Shown here in pieces: positions 1-11,895 of a stretch of DNA of 64,000 nt. The stretch comes from Cylicocyclus nassatus (taxonomy: Eukaryota; Nematoda; Chromadorea; Rhabditida; Strongylidae). The stretch covers positions 22,917,676 through 22,981,675 of the forward strand of contig CATQJL010000316.1 in assembly GCA_958299035.1 (NCBI GenBank), in the 5' to 3' direction. Made by a program: the position numbers and the translations under genes. A model generated the notes under the pieces. The model had not been told where the DNA came from and searched no databases. It saw only the letters and a program-made list of their open reading frames with translations. Positions within the stretch are counted from its first letter, which is position 1; each line of letters begins with the position of its first letter.

Positions 1-35
1 TGCTGCATATGTAAGAAAGAGGAGGGGAGAGAGTA

Positions 36-221
36 CAGTCTGCCCCAATCCTAACCAGGCCAAAATCGGCATGGCGGGAGTCCGTGCCGCGAGGGTTTCG
101 CGCCACATCTGCGGCTAGCTAGTCTGCCCTCTCCTCGATCTCTTCACTCTCGCAATCCCCTAGCGCTGCGAGCGCGCAAATTCAGCCGAAGGTTCGGCCT
201 GATCCCGATTGGGGCAGACTG
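36..221. mobile_element. TA-flanked MITE, CAGTCTGCCCC family, copy 1
   Basis: A 186-bp element has terminal inverted repeats CAGTCTGCCCCAATC and GATTGGGGCAGACTG. It is flanked by TA at 34-35 and 222-223, the mariner/Tc1-type target duplication. The subterminal parts (CTAACCAGGCCAAAAT against a GGTTCGGCCTGATCCC-type right side) also recur in the second copy at 28441-28650. It has no coding capacity and is non-autonomous. The TA-duplicating superfamily is inferred from TSD and TIR only. Confidence 0.8.
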
Positions 222-540
222 TATGCCACCTGCCTCGCGGTACACCGGTACTGCAGTGAAAACGCTCTGAAAAGCTAGTACTGACCCGCGCTGTCATACC
301 TCTGTTATCTAGGTAGGATGAGAATTGAAGTAATCATTTATCCAATAATTGACAAGCTTAGAGAGTAAATTGATAATTTAGTAAAAAAATATTTTTTTTC
401 CAAGAAGATAGACCTATAATAACAAACTTTCTTGAGCGCTTTTCTGCTGGAGAATCAGTGTTGTGCTTCATCGTAAAGGTTGGTATGTTGCCTCTATTGC
501 TTACTTAATATAGAATTTTTCGGTACTTCTCCGTTATCCG

Positions 541-690
541 CCACATCGCTCTAAAATATGGGCGGAAGGTACACCACATTGCTCGGAAGGTAAACCACAT
601 CGCTCGGAAGGTAGACCACATCGCTCTAAAATATAGGCGGAAGGTAGACCACATCGCTCGGAAGGTAGACCACATCGCTCGGAAGGTAGA
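541..690. repeat. 75-bp higher-order tandem repeat
   Basis: Two 75-bp blocks (541-615 and 616-690) each consist of one 33-bp and two 21-bp subunits built on CCACATCGCTCGGAAGGTAGA. The 33-bp subunit carries an extra TAAAATAT-GGG-type insert. The blocks differ at only a few bases, so this is a recent minisatellite duplication. No coding role is visible. Confidence 0.85.
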
Positions 691-1313
691 CGACCCATTT
701 TCCGACCCATTTTTTCAAATGGCTCTCATAAAACACGTTTTTTAGTCTAGGAACAATTTTTTTAGAGTCACGAGGACTGCCTCCCTGCCACGTGTCATTA
801 AAATATTGACAAGTTTTGGTCTATTTTGACACGTTTTTTCGAAATCATTTCCGGTGAGGTAAGAGAACATTGGTGATCGCCTAAAAGCTGTTTTGTTTTC
901 TAATAGCGAAAAAAAACAACCTAGAACTTAAATAAGACATCTTGATGGTTTTCAGCAATGAATCAGCATTGTCCTTCTCTTCAAACTTTTCATCTTGCGA
1001 ATCTAGCAGACGAGACTATAAATGATGGCCTAAAGTTCCTCACAACTACTTTTTTGTCACTTAGATGATGAGACCCTAGCTTACTTCTCTATTCTGGGGA
1101 AGTCTAATCTGTTTATGAATAACAGAATGATGTTATTGTGATAATAATGTTCATTTTGATACTGTTCAATTGAAAATGTGACTACTATTGACTAAAAATG
1201 GATAACAATCACGTCGCTAGCTAAGGCAACACAAACTCTTGGTTAAACGTGTTAAACATGTAGATGACATGTCAAATTTTTTTTCACACGTGGCAGAAGG
1301 TTGACACTCCATC

Positions 1314-2001
1314 CTATGAAGTTGGGACCAAATATGGTACGATAGAAGAAGCAATATCCTTCTTTGAATAATTGGGTCCGAATAACGGAAAAGTACCAAT
1401 TTTTCTTCCTATCCAGCCCTTTTCTGTCACGGTTGTTACCTGAATCACTTGAATGAATTCTGATAAAGGGATTTGAAAGCACCATTCACCGGTGATGAAA
1501 TTTTGCTGTATAAATGTGAAGCCTCTTGCTAAGCAGTCGCCCAACTCTTGCTGCAAGCGATTAAATTCAAAACAGGAGAGGACCACTCCAGTGGTCGTAA
1601 TTTTCAATGAACCCTGAGAGTAAACGCTACCATTGAGGGTAAGTTTTACTCCAGAAAGCATAAAACGTGTGCTCACAAAACACAGAGTATGCTTGACCTT
1701 GTGTGTTAAATCTGCTCTTGAGAGTAAAACTTACCCCCCGTATCATGAACGTGGCTCATTAGGATAAATTTAACCCTGACATAGAGCAAAGTTAGATTTA
1801 CCCTGACACTTCGTACAAACATAGAGTGGTCTGTTTATCGCCAAAACAGTATCTTTGAGACTGAGTGGTGATTTCTCGACGCACCACACAGTCTCAACGT
1901 TTGTAGGAAAAGCGCTAAACATCAACACTGCGTTATTGGCCGCTCCACTCGATCCGCTCACAAGGTGCGTATAAAAACAATCAAGCCCAGCTCATAGCGA
2001 G
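1314..2001 (-). CDS. Candidate two-exon host gene fragment, unknown product
   Basis: Reading the minus strand, an open segment from about 2001 to 1802 contains the stretch NNAVLMFSAFPTNVETVW and ends at a GTAAAT donor (1801-1800) in phase 1. A second open segment starts near 1717 after an ...AAGAG acceptor that fits that phase. It runs through SGVKLTLNGSVYSQGSLK and a GTAACA donor-like site at 1440, then stays open to a stop at 1314. Both segments look protein-like, with Cys, Trp and mixed residues rather than low complexity, and their phases are compatible. The family was not recognised. Upstream exons and a start codon were not found, and it could be a gene remnant. Confidence 0.33.
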
Positions 2002-2147
2002 CTCTGGCACCTCCTCAATCCAGCTTCGGCTCTTTCTGCCATCGTCTAGCAAGAGTGATAATGATAGTCAGCAGCGTATGAAGAACATGTGGGAGAACTT
2101 GGTACCGTTAATTTTGCCTCTTGACTGGGTTTCATCACATGTTTTTG

Positions 2148-2825
2148 CTTACGAGGAGAGGATACTCAGTCGAAAGCACCAATCCAGATAAGACATATAC
2201 TAACTTAAAGCAACGCTGGTTCCAAATCTTTAGTTTCTAGCTGCGGAGCGGTTTTGTAGAAGGAGTTATGAGGGTGTTTCCTCTGGGGTTGAGGCGCCCT
2301 CCAGCAAGTCTCCCCTTAACTATGAGCACTTAGAGGAGTAACAACGGTGGCAACTGGCCTAGTGGTGAGTAATTTGGGTGAGGATTACAATAAGGATTAT
2401 AATACTCATTTTACTTTGGTTTTTCAGCACTTCTAACTTGGATTAGCATCAATATCATTAGAAATTCCAGGGTTCAGGGCTCCAAATCTATTTAGAAGCT
2501 CAGTTTTGCAAAAATTGAGATAAAATTGCATGCGGAAGGGTATTAAAACCTTGTCACTCTCCTTATCAAGAAAGCACACTCTCCTGCTCAAAGTCACTTA
2601 AACTAGGCCGGTTGCCACCAGTTGGTAGCCTTCTACGGTGCTTATAGATAAAGGAGACCTCCTGGAAGGCGCCTCAACCCCAAAGGGAAACACCTATCAT
2701 AACTCCTTCTACAAAACCTCTCCGCAGCTAAAAGCTACAGATTTGAAATCAGCGTTTCAAGCACTTTAAGATGATGTATGTCTTATATGAATTGGTGTTT
2801 TCGACTAGGCATCCTCTCCTTGTTA
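2148..2825. repeat. Foldback repeat, ACAAGGGA/GTCGAAGTGGCC family, inverted pair
   Basis: The left arm (2148 to about 2370) and right arm (about 2600-2825) are reverse complements sharing a GAGAGGAT start, a TCGAAA-CACCAAT block, an AACGCTGNTTCNAAATCT block and a CTGCGGAG-GGTTTTGTAGAAG block. The same blocks recur at 41796-42253, 54870-55185, 55985-56130 and 60140-60607, so this is a dispersed family that usually occurs as inverted pairs. No ORF is supported. The unit probably derives from a non-autonomous DNA transposon, but its TSD could not be fixed here. Confidence 0.7.
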
Positions 2826-3111
2826 GTTCTGCACATGTACGATTGTGACCGGCCTGCAGAGCGTTATTTGATATGGGTTCATACCATTCTGCTCTTTGTA
2901 CCCGCGCAGTGCGGTCGGTTCTCTTTCAGCTCTCATATTGATCTATCTGCCAATTCATTTCATCTCCGTTTTTATTTTGTTTTTGTTGTTGACTTCTGTT
3001 TGTTACCTCAAATAACTACTTTTGCCTCGCAAGTTCCATCTAGGTACTTGTAGGTTTCTTCTCTTTGTCTTCTGCTCTCATTGATTTCTACAGTTTTTAA
3101 GTGTGTCGAGA

Positions 3112-5390
3112 ATGCCCTCTAAATCCGCTCGCGTTACAAAAAATGTTTGGGCTCACAGGCATTCAAGGCCATGAACGCAACAAATTCTGCTGCTGAAGAT
3201 ACCGCTGATACGGACTACAGACGATTGAGCTCGTTGCTCATACACTGCATCAGGGAGAGAAACACGGATCCCTTGATCGACAAGATGCTTTCCGTGCTTT
3301 CCGAGAAGCTTCAAGAAGAGCTTCATAATGCAGTGGTGAGTGAAACTTCTGGCAACTCGATATCCAGCTCAAATAAAATCGCTCATTGAACAGAAACGCA
3401 GGCTTTTCACTGTTCTAGAAAACCTCCTAGCTGTTTCTTCATATTTGAAAGTCTGCCAGATTTAGATTATTATCTAAAAAAGTTTTTGAAAAACCATGAG
3501 CGTCGGTTAACTGAATCATCTTTGAAAAAGCTATTCAGATACATGCGCAACAAATTACAAATAAACACTATTTACTCTTCTCCGTTAGATAGTTCCCGTA
3601 AAATTTTGCATAGTGATGTTAAAAAAGCAGCTGCTTTGCGGAATTACTTTGCCAATGTGTATTCACCTTGTGTTTCAAGTGTTTCAATTATCAGCTAAGC
3701 TTCGGATGCCATAACCAGCTGTGACATGGTCTATTTTCATCGTGCTGAGGTAAAATTGATTTTCAGTTCCCTCAAATCTTCATGCACGGAACCCTATGAT
3801 GGCATACCGCCAATCATTTATAGAAATTGTGCAGAAATTTTATAGGGGCCTTTGTGCGATATCTTCAACCTTTCCATGTATTTCGGCGAAGTTCCGGGTT
3901 TATGGAAGGAAGCAACGGTTACCATCCCGAAATCCTCTACTGCAGACAGAGTATTGGAATTTCGCTCGATAAGCTTGGTTCCGACTTTTAAAAGTTATGG
4001 AGAAAATTATGAAGAGTAAACTATTTCCTGGATTAAGAAATATAAAAGATTATCGCTGGAACTTCATGGCTTTGCTTCTGAAAGGAGTACCATTACTAAT
4101 TTAGTGAAGAGTGTATTTGAGTGGAGAAAAGCTCTCAACTCCAACATGTCAATTGATATCATCTATGTGGACCTCTCAATAGCCTTTGATAAGATTCCTC
4201 ATGAGATACTATTGTGAAAACCAGAATTTTGGCATTTCTGGAAAGCGATGTGGTTTGGGTCCTACCTTCAGAACAGATTCATGACTGTTAGAGTGAGACA
4301 ATCGTTTTCTAGTCAATATCACTGCTCCAGTGGTGTACCTCAAGGTGGGGCTGTCTTCTCTATTATTTCTGATTTTTACCTTTCATCTTCCTGATCTAAT
4401 GAACTCTAAAAAAACCAAATTTCAAATCTATGATGATGATATTAAGATGTATGCTTTCTATGATAAACAAAGCCATTGTTGCGTTCATGAGAGATTACAG
4501 TCTTCTATCAATGCATTGAATATCTGGGCTTCAAGGAATGGGTTATCTGTTAATCCTGATAAATGCTCTTTTTTGCATTTAGGAAAGGTCTCCCCGCTGA
4601 ATTACGAAATTATTGGAGTAGAATGATTCCACGTCCCGCGGTGAAAGACTTGGGTGTTTTCGTTGATTCAAGACTCGATTTTATGGAGCATATCGACTAC
4701 ACAGTAAAGAGAGCCTATTCGTCATTATTCATTATTTTTCGAAACATCCATACCACTAACAAGGTGATTTTAGAGATTATACAGAGCTTTAGGTTCCTCA
4801 CCTGGAGTACTGCTCTCAGGTGTGGAACCCAGTTGGTGTGAAGCAAAGTTCGAAAGTTGAGAAAGTTCAACGTGTTTTTACAATAATGATTCTATCTCGT
4901 AGTTAAAATACTTCTGGACGAACAATACCAGATACAAAGACTGGCTTGGAATCACTGGTTTGAAGTCAATGAGAGTCAGAAGAAGTACTGCTGACTGGTT
5001 TTCTGTTTTCGCATTTTGAGGAAAGACATTGATTTCAGTGCTAGCAGCTTTTGGGTCTTTAGACCAACTAGCTGCAGGCATGGAGGATTTAATCTCTCTT
5101 ATGCTAGGCTAAATAGATACCATTAGTCCGTACTTTTTAACTGTCTCTTCTATCTTGCGCACGCTGGCTTCGACGTTGTCTACTAAGCTATTATCATCAA
5201 ATCTTTCAAAAGAAGACTAGAAAAGCTTGATATAGAAGCGATTCTAAATTGTGACAGTTATCGTTGTTGAATGTGAGATTGTTTGTTCATCCAGATTTTC
5301 CAGAAATCCCTTTTTGTTAGATTGTCATCCATTTTTTCTTGAAATTCCTTTCACGAGTGATGTCTGGGAATTCTGAATAAACGATGGTAT
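3112..5390 (+). pseudogene. Decayed CR1-like LINE (ORF1 start plus reverse transcriptase)
   Basis: An ATG at 3112 opens an ORF1-like segment (MPSKSARVTKNV, one frameshift, then a helical, acidic stretch to 3389). Reverse-transcriptase motifs follow in several frames: FRSISLVPT near 3957, VDLSIAFDK near 4167, a SGVPQG block near 4330, the catalytic box IYDDDIKMYA near 4426, and VKDLGVFVDSRLDF near 4645. A tail with KSFKRRLEKLDIE near 5200 matches the usual CR1 C-terminus. The apurinic endonuclease expected before the RT was not found, so that part seems deleted. Multiple stops and frameshifts make it non-functional. Sequence from about 2760 to 3111 is probably its 5' UTR. Confidence 0.75.
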
Positions 5391-5930
5391 ATGAGTAAAT
5401 ATTTACCTTGACTTTGACTTTTGGTTCAAAGTCTTTGAAGGATCCGCTGTTGTGCTGGAGTTTATTTTTTTTAGTAATTATCCTTTATTCCAATAATCAA
5501 ATTCTTTATTTCAGGCTTCTACGGCCTGTTATGTTGTTGTCTGTGTGTTACGCTGTTTGTTTATTTACTTCACTGGTCTTTGGTACCGCTTTCACAAGTG
5601 TTGACCGTTGCGGGAGCCGCTCATTTTTTGTGTTGCTTTCTATGGGTTTTTTGTAACTAAGTTCCTCGGATATCTCTTGCGTTCCATGAATCTTGCTCAT
5701 CTCTAGAACAAATCATCTTTATCGTGGGTTACTTGAGCTAGCCTAGCACTGGGGCTCGCTGGCACTCTAAATCGGGAACTATCTAGTTTTAGAGATGGCA
5801 AGGCTTTTGTCATATTTAGTTGTGTTCTGAATCAGACTTGGTGTTTTTTTGTTAGAAATGCTTGGTTGAGTTTATTTTTTTCGGTGCACCTTGAGTGTGA
5901 ACTGAAATAAAAATAAAATAAAATTAAATA
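5391..5930. other. No supported gene
   Basis: AT-rich sequence. A hydrophobic open stretch at 5408-5656 has the composition expected of T-rich DNA and no splice or family support. Confidence 0.5.
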
Positions 5931-6123
5931 CCAGTGGCGTACCGAGGAGAGGGGGGGGGAGGGAGAAGGCAAGGAGGGGGCGAAAAAATTCAGGAAGCAT
6001 ACCAAAAATTTTTTCGGAGTGCGTGGATGATCCCACGCACCTTCACCAGAAAATTTTTTGTCGTCTCTACCCTCCCCCCTCCCTCCCCCTCCCCCCGAAC
6101 GGAAATCCTGTGTACCCCACTGG
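5931..6123. mobile_element. hAT-like MITE
   Basis: Terminal repeats CCAGTGGCGTACC (left) and GTACCCCACTGG (right) bound a 193-bp segment with a G-rich left half, a C-rich right half and a central hairpin (AAAATTTTTTCGGAGTGCGT against CGCACCTTCACC-AAAATTTTTT). A CAGTGGCG terminus is typical of hAT MITEs. An 8-bp target duplication could not be confirmed, so the superfamily is tentative. Confidence 0.5.
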
Positions 6124-7074
6124 TTTATAGATATTTGCTTGCAGACCACTATGGGTGTCTGACTTCATGAAAGCTGTCGGCGGACGTACTAATCTTATCC
6201 GCTGTGTATTCTACTTCCTTCTTACATCTGTGAGCTGCGATAATTTTCAAAATTTGCAAAAGGTATATACCATTACCAGCATCTTTCTGTACCTGTCGTC
6301 GCCGTCGGTAAATGGGTCAACGCCGATCGTGATTGGATATATACACGAAGATATACACCTACAAGCTGTAATATTGGATATTTCTACTCCCAGTGGGTAG
6401 ATGCATTCAAGCAAACAATTGAGTTGATGTGCTGGGAAGAATTGAAAGGAAGAGAAATGGTTGGTTACACTTTTGACGTTACGAATTTTACTGATTGTTA
6501 GGCCGTTCCGAAATTTCTTTCCGTTCATTAGGCCTATCGAAAATAGACGTGGAATATAGATAGGCGAAACTACAAAATTTCTTCTTTTTCGTAGTCGTTG
6601 TGAGCTGGTTACTTTGTAATCACCAAGATAACGTAATTTTATACAGTGGTACCACTCCCGACCTCGCGAACTTGTTCACAGTTTTTTGCGAAACTGACAT
6701 CTTTGAAAAAATTGATAGGGGCGAAATCAGCAGATGCTTGGTTTCATGGCGCATTAAAACACAACTTCCTGCTTCTATAAACATAGTAGTATTGGGATAC
6801 TCAGTAAAAATAAAAAAAATGCATCTATCTCGTAAAAAGCAGCCTACAAACAAACAACGCAGAAAAAAGACGCAAGGATTCCACATAATAATTGAGGTGG
6901 CCCCATCATTAAGCTATATGCAGAAAAACAAACGGAAATGCCTCCGTTCTACAATTTGACCCACTTTTTGAAGACAGGACCCAGGGCCTAGCCCGAGGGT
7001 GGCAAATGGACATTGATGAAAAACGACTTCGCCTTCGCCACTATCGATTTTTACGATTTCCACTTGGTCCCTCA
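6124..7074. other. No confident gene
   Basis: A 119-codon open stretch at 6600-6959 (+) is Lys-rich toward its end and mirrored by an 88-codon open stretch on the other strand. No recognised domain or splice structure supports either one. Nothing else stands out. Confidence 0.4.
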
Positions 7075-7240
7075 AGTTGCTTAGGCTGTTCGATTAAAGC
7101 GCGCTTCTTCCCCAGAAGTACCGGCGCCCTTGCTATTCCGGATCCTAACAAGGGGGAGAGGAGGAGTTTTGGAACCAAAATGTTACTGTAGTAAACTTTG
7201 GGTGTAGAATGGATTTGAGTAGAAATTTTGAAAATTCATG
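7075..7240. repeat. Dispersed repeat with a second copy at 55710-55870
   Basis: The segment beginning near TTAGGCTGTTCGATT and ending in TAGTAAACTTTGGGTGTAGA matches 55710-55870 (GGTTGTTTGATTGGAGCGC to TTTAGTAAACTTTAGATGT), including a shared GGAACCAAA block. It is a diverged interspersed element without an ORF. The class is unknown. Confidence 0.5.
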
Positions 7241-7675
7241 TGAACTGGAAGTTTTGCCTACTGTTCTGATCTGGTATTAGAATCCTAGACTTAGCTGTTG
7301 TTGTATAGTTATTCCCAGCACTATTATCACACAGCGAAATAGTGTTTGGCATAGAGCGGCGCTTATCAAGAGATCCCCTGCGCCACATCGTCTCCTGCAG
7401 CTTACAGAGCAGTCGTGTGTAGAGTCTAGCCAATAAGTATTCTAAATCACCACTGAACCACAACCAAGGGATGCAATATCCATTACATACCAGAATCAGT
7501 AAGTCAAAGACTCCCAGTTGTTATTGGATAAATATGCTTTCTACTCATAAAAGATCAAAGTATCCGGAACAATGAGGAGGAATATGATGAATATTTGAGC
7601 GCCGCAATTTGATTTCTGTAGGTGTAGAAAATCTCAAAATGAGCAGAAATGCCCCTCCTCACTCATCGATATATC

Positions 7676-8150
7676 AGGTTGTCCCATGGTTCTGTTCGTT
7701 TCAACTTTGAATCGCAACAAGGCACGAAGTTCTTGATACTAGATATTTCGAGGTGTTGTCCCATGGTTCTGTTCGTTTCAACTTTGAATCGCAACAAGGC
7801 ACGAAGTTCTTGATACTAGATATTTCGAGGTATCATTTGATAGAGCAGAGCAAGCTCTACAAGATGGCCTTCTTGCTTTCTTACCAGTTCTAATCCATTT
7901 CCAGTTTGAGTTAGAAAACTAAGATCCAACTGCTCGAAATAGAGGAAATATCGTAACTCCGTCTAAAACATTCTTAGAAAATTCTTAATCTGCCCAGGGG
8001 TACACTATTCACATCAGACATTTACATATACTGTTGCTGTAATCTATGTAATCTACAGACTAGTACAATAGACATGAATCAGCGCTCTACGGGCTTTAGC
8101 TTTCTAGAAACATCGATTAGCTTTGCTTAGTCGGATGTCCCATACCAAAA
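7676..8150. repeat. Old single-arm copy of the GGTTGTCC element family
   Basis: Starts GGTTGTCCCATGG and contains the blocks ATAGAGCA...CTCTACAAGATGGC and CTACGGGCTTTAGCTTTCTAG, which match one arm of the palindromic elements at 10248-11203 and 32515-33457. Its first 77 bp are tandemly duplicated (7679-7755 and 7756-7832). It is more diverged than the two palindromic copies and seems to be a half element. Confidence 0.6.
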
Positions 8151-8178
8151 TGATTATTGTCAACGGTTTTTCTTTGGT

Positions 8179-8545
8179 GCGGGGACGAGTGGCGTAGTGG
8201 TATGAGGCGCCGCCATTACTAGATCAAACCCAGGTTCGATCTAGTCATACCCAGGATCCCCGCCCCTGGGGCAACCAAGCCCTCTAGCCTCCGGGGACGG
8301 TAAGTTGGTACCAGAGTACTCTGGGAGGATAAAAGCACTGACTTGGTAATCGGCTGGCCCTCGCAAGCATGTAAAAGGCCCACACGCATACAACTGCCTC
8401 TTCGACTATGAAGTAGTGTGCGTTCGGCGCATGCCCGCAGAGGGTATTGAAAACGCCAAATCCTTTATCCTTCATCCCTTTCCTTCGGTACGGCTCGTCG
8501 ACTTCGACAAGCAATATTTTCAAGAAAAGGGTACCTACGTTGTAA
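8179..8545 (+). repeat. tRNA-derived SINE
   Basis: The head (8179-8263) keeps a perfect 7-bp acceptor stem, GCGGGGA with TCCCCGC, an A box TGGCGTAGTGG at 8190-8200 and a B box GGTTCGAT at 8233-8240, spaced as in a tRNA gene. The anticodon arm does not fold as a functional tRNA. It continues into a non-tRNA body of about 280 bp, so a SINE fits better than a tRNA gene. Pol III transcription from the internal boxes is inferred. Confidence 0.65.
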
Positions 8546-9360
8546 TCCACAAGAGAGCGGCTAACATCAAAACCCGCAAATATTAGTTGGTTTCAGTTAT
8601 TATTATGAACTCGTATTCAGTTAATACTGTGATTCTGCCATCTGGATTGCGCATCACGCACCAACGATACATGGCAAAGGCTCACACATCTATCAAGCGA
8701 TGAATCCAACATAGCACACGGTTTCATCTTGTGCAAGAACAAACAGAAAGGAACTCTTGCAAAAAATATCAACGAATGAGTGTGCTAAAGATGAGAACAC
8801 ATCTGCATATTTCACAAACTATTCGAAATTTACTTCATTTGAAAATGGCGTTGTCACTGTGCTTTTTCTTTTGGAGAACAGCATACTAGATTCAGCAGAT
8901 AATTAAGCCATTGCATGCCGACAGTGATTTCCTTGAGCGTCAACTAGCCAACAGCGACTACCAGATGCGAATTTTATAGAAAATCACCGAGTACATCCAT
9001 GTAATCGAAGAAGTCTTTAAGCAGCACTACAATGCGCGGTTGGGACTTACTGCATACCGCATTTGGACATTGAGGGACCAAACCTTTGAGAATCGTGTTC
9101 GATGCATTCTTCGGAAAAGTTGCACAGCTGTCAGTCAACAATGTGATTCACAGAAAAGAAGCATTTGTGGACAAAATGCACGATATCGTGATTGCAAGTA
9201 GAACAAGCAAGACTATAATTGTGCAATATTGAAGCAGCCTTCACGCCAATAAGGCTTGCGAACGAGTGCAAGGATTTCCTCTGGCTAAAAATTGTCAAAG
9301 AGCCAGCAACTCGAAAAACATAGTCGGGTGCCGATCTCGGTAACACATCAGCACCAATCA
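8546..9360. other. No supported gene
   Basis: No ORF with splice or family support; no large repeat recognised. Confidence 0.45.
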
Positions 9361-9700
9361 TCTTATATATATAAAGCTGAATGTCTGTCTGTCTGTCTGT
9401 GTGTACATATGTTTCGAATAGAAAATTCCATTTCTGAACCGACCCAAAAAAAACTTTGTACACGTACACTTCGGGGACGCGCGGGTGTTCTAAGCTACTT
9501 TTCGTCATCGATCGATATCGATTTTATCGATTTTTTGCAAGGTTTGAGCTACGGGGCTGGGTGTTGGCGGGTAATCGAGCATGCTGATTACGAATACAAT
9601 TTTAGTTTTTGAAATCGTCCGTTACTTTATCGATTTTATCGATTTTTTTGCAAAGCTTGAGCTACGGGAAGCACGGGGGGGGGGAGAGGGGTAAGTGAGC
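9361..9700 (+). mobile_element. Helitron-like fragment (TCTTATATAT / TCTGTCTG / ATCGAT family)
   Basis: Begins with TC (TCTTATATAT) directly after an A, as Helitron 5' ends do. It then runs into a TGTCTGTC microsatellite, the block GAATAGAAAATTCCATTTCT, a CACTTCGGG-GGGTGT block and tandem ATCGATTTTATCGATTTTTT units separated by a GAGCTACGGGGCTGGG module. The same order recurs in the palindromic copies at 27152, 30979, 37117 and 57060. No clear 3' terminus is visible; the fragment fades after 9700. Confidence 0.6.
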
Positions 9701-10247
9701 ATGCTGATTACTAGCACAGCGAGAATAGGGAGTTGCATGTAGAAGTGGACACAGGGGAGGGTATATGTCAAGATGAACGATAGCTGGTAACAGTGGCGCA
9801 CGGAGTCATGAACTGGCAATAACGTGTTCGCTCGAAGCTCCGCCCTACTGCGGCGGGCGAGTTTCTCGGACGATATGTCAAGTAAAAATAACTTTTGATA
9901 GTGAGATATAAGCTTGTTGCAAGCTGGGTGAAGCTTGACTGTTTACAGTAACTTGTTTTAATTTTTGGTTTCTTTTTTTGGCAATCAATGAGAGCTGATG
10001 TTTTGGTCGTGAAATTCGAGAGATTTGCTGATTTACTTGTGAATGACCGAGTGACTCCTGGATATCGAACTTTGAAGTGTGAAATCAATCTAGAACACCT
10101 CAGGCATGATTGTCTGAGTGACCTCATATCTTACGACTAGTTCACACGCAATTTCGATTGAGTTACAGATCGATTTGTATTGAGGATAGCAGTTTTTGGT
10201 AGCAAAATAAAAGAATTTTGTTATTTAAGGCAGTTTCGGAAATATTA

Positions 10248-11203
10248 GGTTGTCCGGAAATTAATGCAGGTTTTGAATTTCAACGCAATATGTCATACAC
10301 TTCTCATTTCTAAATAGTTTGCAAGGTACTGTTCGATAGAGCAAAAGCTCTACAAGATGGCTGTCTTGCTTTAGCAACAGCTCTAAACCACCACGAGTCT
10401 CGAGCCAAAAACTAGAAAGATTCAACTACTCGAAAAATTCGGAAAAATCGTAACTCTGTTCATAAAAATCCTACAAAGATTCTAACTTGCTCACGTAAAC
10501 ACAATCCACATAAGGCATTTATATACGCGGTTGCCGTATTTTATTCTCGTTCGAAATCAAGAAAACGGAAATTTTCGTGCATTTGCCAAAGTGGTGCTGT
10601 GCCGTTCCCACATAAGTAGTTGTATACTACAATAAGTAGTTGTATATTACAAACCTGTAGGAGTATGTGGATTTCCAGCTCTCTACAAGCTTTAGTTCTC
10701 GAGAAATATCGAATACAGTTTTCCCTAGTCATGTGTTCCAAGCTAAAATTCAAATTTCTCGAGAACCAAAGATTGTAGAGAGCTGGAAATTTACGTTTGT
10801 ACTTCTAAGGCTTTGTAGTATATAACTATTTATGTGGGAACGGCACAGCACCACTTTGGCAAATGCATGAAAATTTCCGTTTTCTTGATTTCTAAGACAG
10901 AAAAAAAATGCGGCAACCTCGTATATAGATGCCTTATGTGGATTGTGTTTGCGTGAGCAAGTTAGAATTTTTGTAGGATTTTTATGAACAGAGTTACGAT
11001 TTTTCTTGATTTTTCGGGCAGTTGAATCGTTTTAGTTGTTGGCTCGAAACTTGTGGTAGATCAGAGCTGTTGCTGAAGCAAGATGGCCATCTTGTAGAGC
11101 TTGCTTTGCTGTATCGAAGCTTGCTTTGCAACCTACCTAGAAATGAGAAGTGTATGACTTATTGCGGTTGGAATTCAAAACCTGCATTAATTTCCGGACA
11201 ACC
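10248..11203. mobile_element. Palindromic TA-flanked element, GGTTGTCCGGAAATTAATGC family, copy 1
   Basis: A 956-bp near-perfect palindrome with ends GGTTGTCCGGAAATTAATGC and its complement, flanked by TA at 10246-10247 and 11204-11205. The arms are about 450 bp and include CCCACATAAGTAGTTGTATA-type and CTCGAGAA blocks. No ORF. The TA duplication suggests a Tc1/mariner-type non-autonomous foldback. The second intact copy is at 32515-33457. Confidence 0.85.
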
Positions 11204-11205
11204 TA

Positions 11206-11895
11206 ATATATAGGTGCACTATGATTTTCCTGAAACTTAAGAAAATTTATGTGATATGATGCATATTTTCAAAACGAGTTATTTCGCTTCGCTTGAAACA
11301 AAATTCGCCTATAATGCCTATTTTGAATTCTCGTCGCAATGAAATCTGTTTTTAGTTATGATTAGGGTTTTAAAACTTACTTTTCCGATAATATATAATG
11401 GTGTTTCATTTCATAAGCTGAATTTTTTTGTGAAATTGAGAGTGCACATCAAAGCATATTCAATAGGTAACAGATGTAAATAGAGAAAAGCACTTTTCCA
11501 AGCATTTTCGAAACAATTCTCTCATACCTGCACTGAAAAATCATTTTGGACAAGCCTACTAGGAACATGACTGAAACACATTAGAAAGAGCTTGCGAACT
11601 AATTCTGTAATGAAAAGTGATCTGAAAACTGATTCTCAATTCAATTGAAATCTTGAAATCTACTGTTTCCAAATTGCAACCAACTGAAGAAGCATGAACG
11701 AAGTATTAGAGAATTTTCTAATAGCTGCAACGCATTCCTAGGCTAATTAACAGGGGGGAGGACCGACCAGCGCACCGCGTACGTACCCAGCTGGCGGCTG
11801 GCACATGCTATCGTTCATCTTGACCGCCACCCCACAGGGAAAGATTGTACAGAGATAGAGATGGGAGCTTTATCATAGTGTTTTGAAAGGACCAG
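11206..11895. other. No supported gene; probable BEL/Pao upstream sequence
   Basis: AT-rich sequence without a recognisable ORF. It precedes the RT fragment, so it may hold a decayed LTR/gag region, but no LTR boundary was identified. Confidence 0.35.

Noticed and set aside
2778..3053. 91-codon hydrophobic frame before the CR1-like ORF1
   Set aside because: Begins inside the foldback repeat and runs into the LINE 5' leader; T-rich composition explains it.
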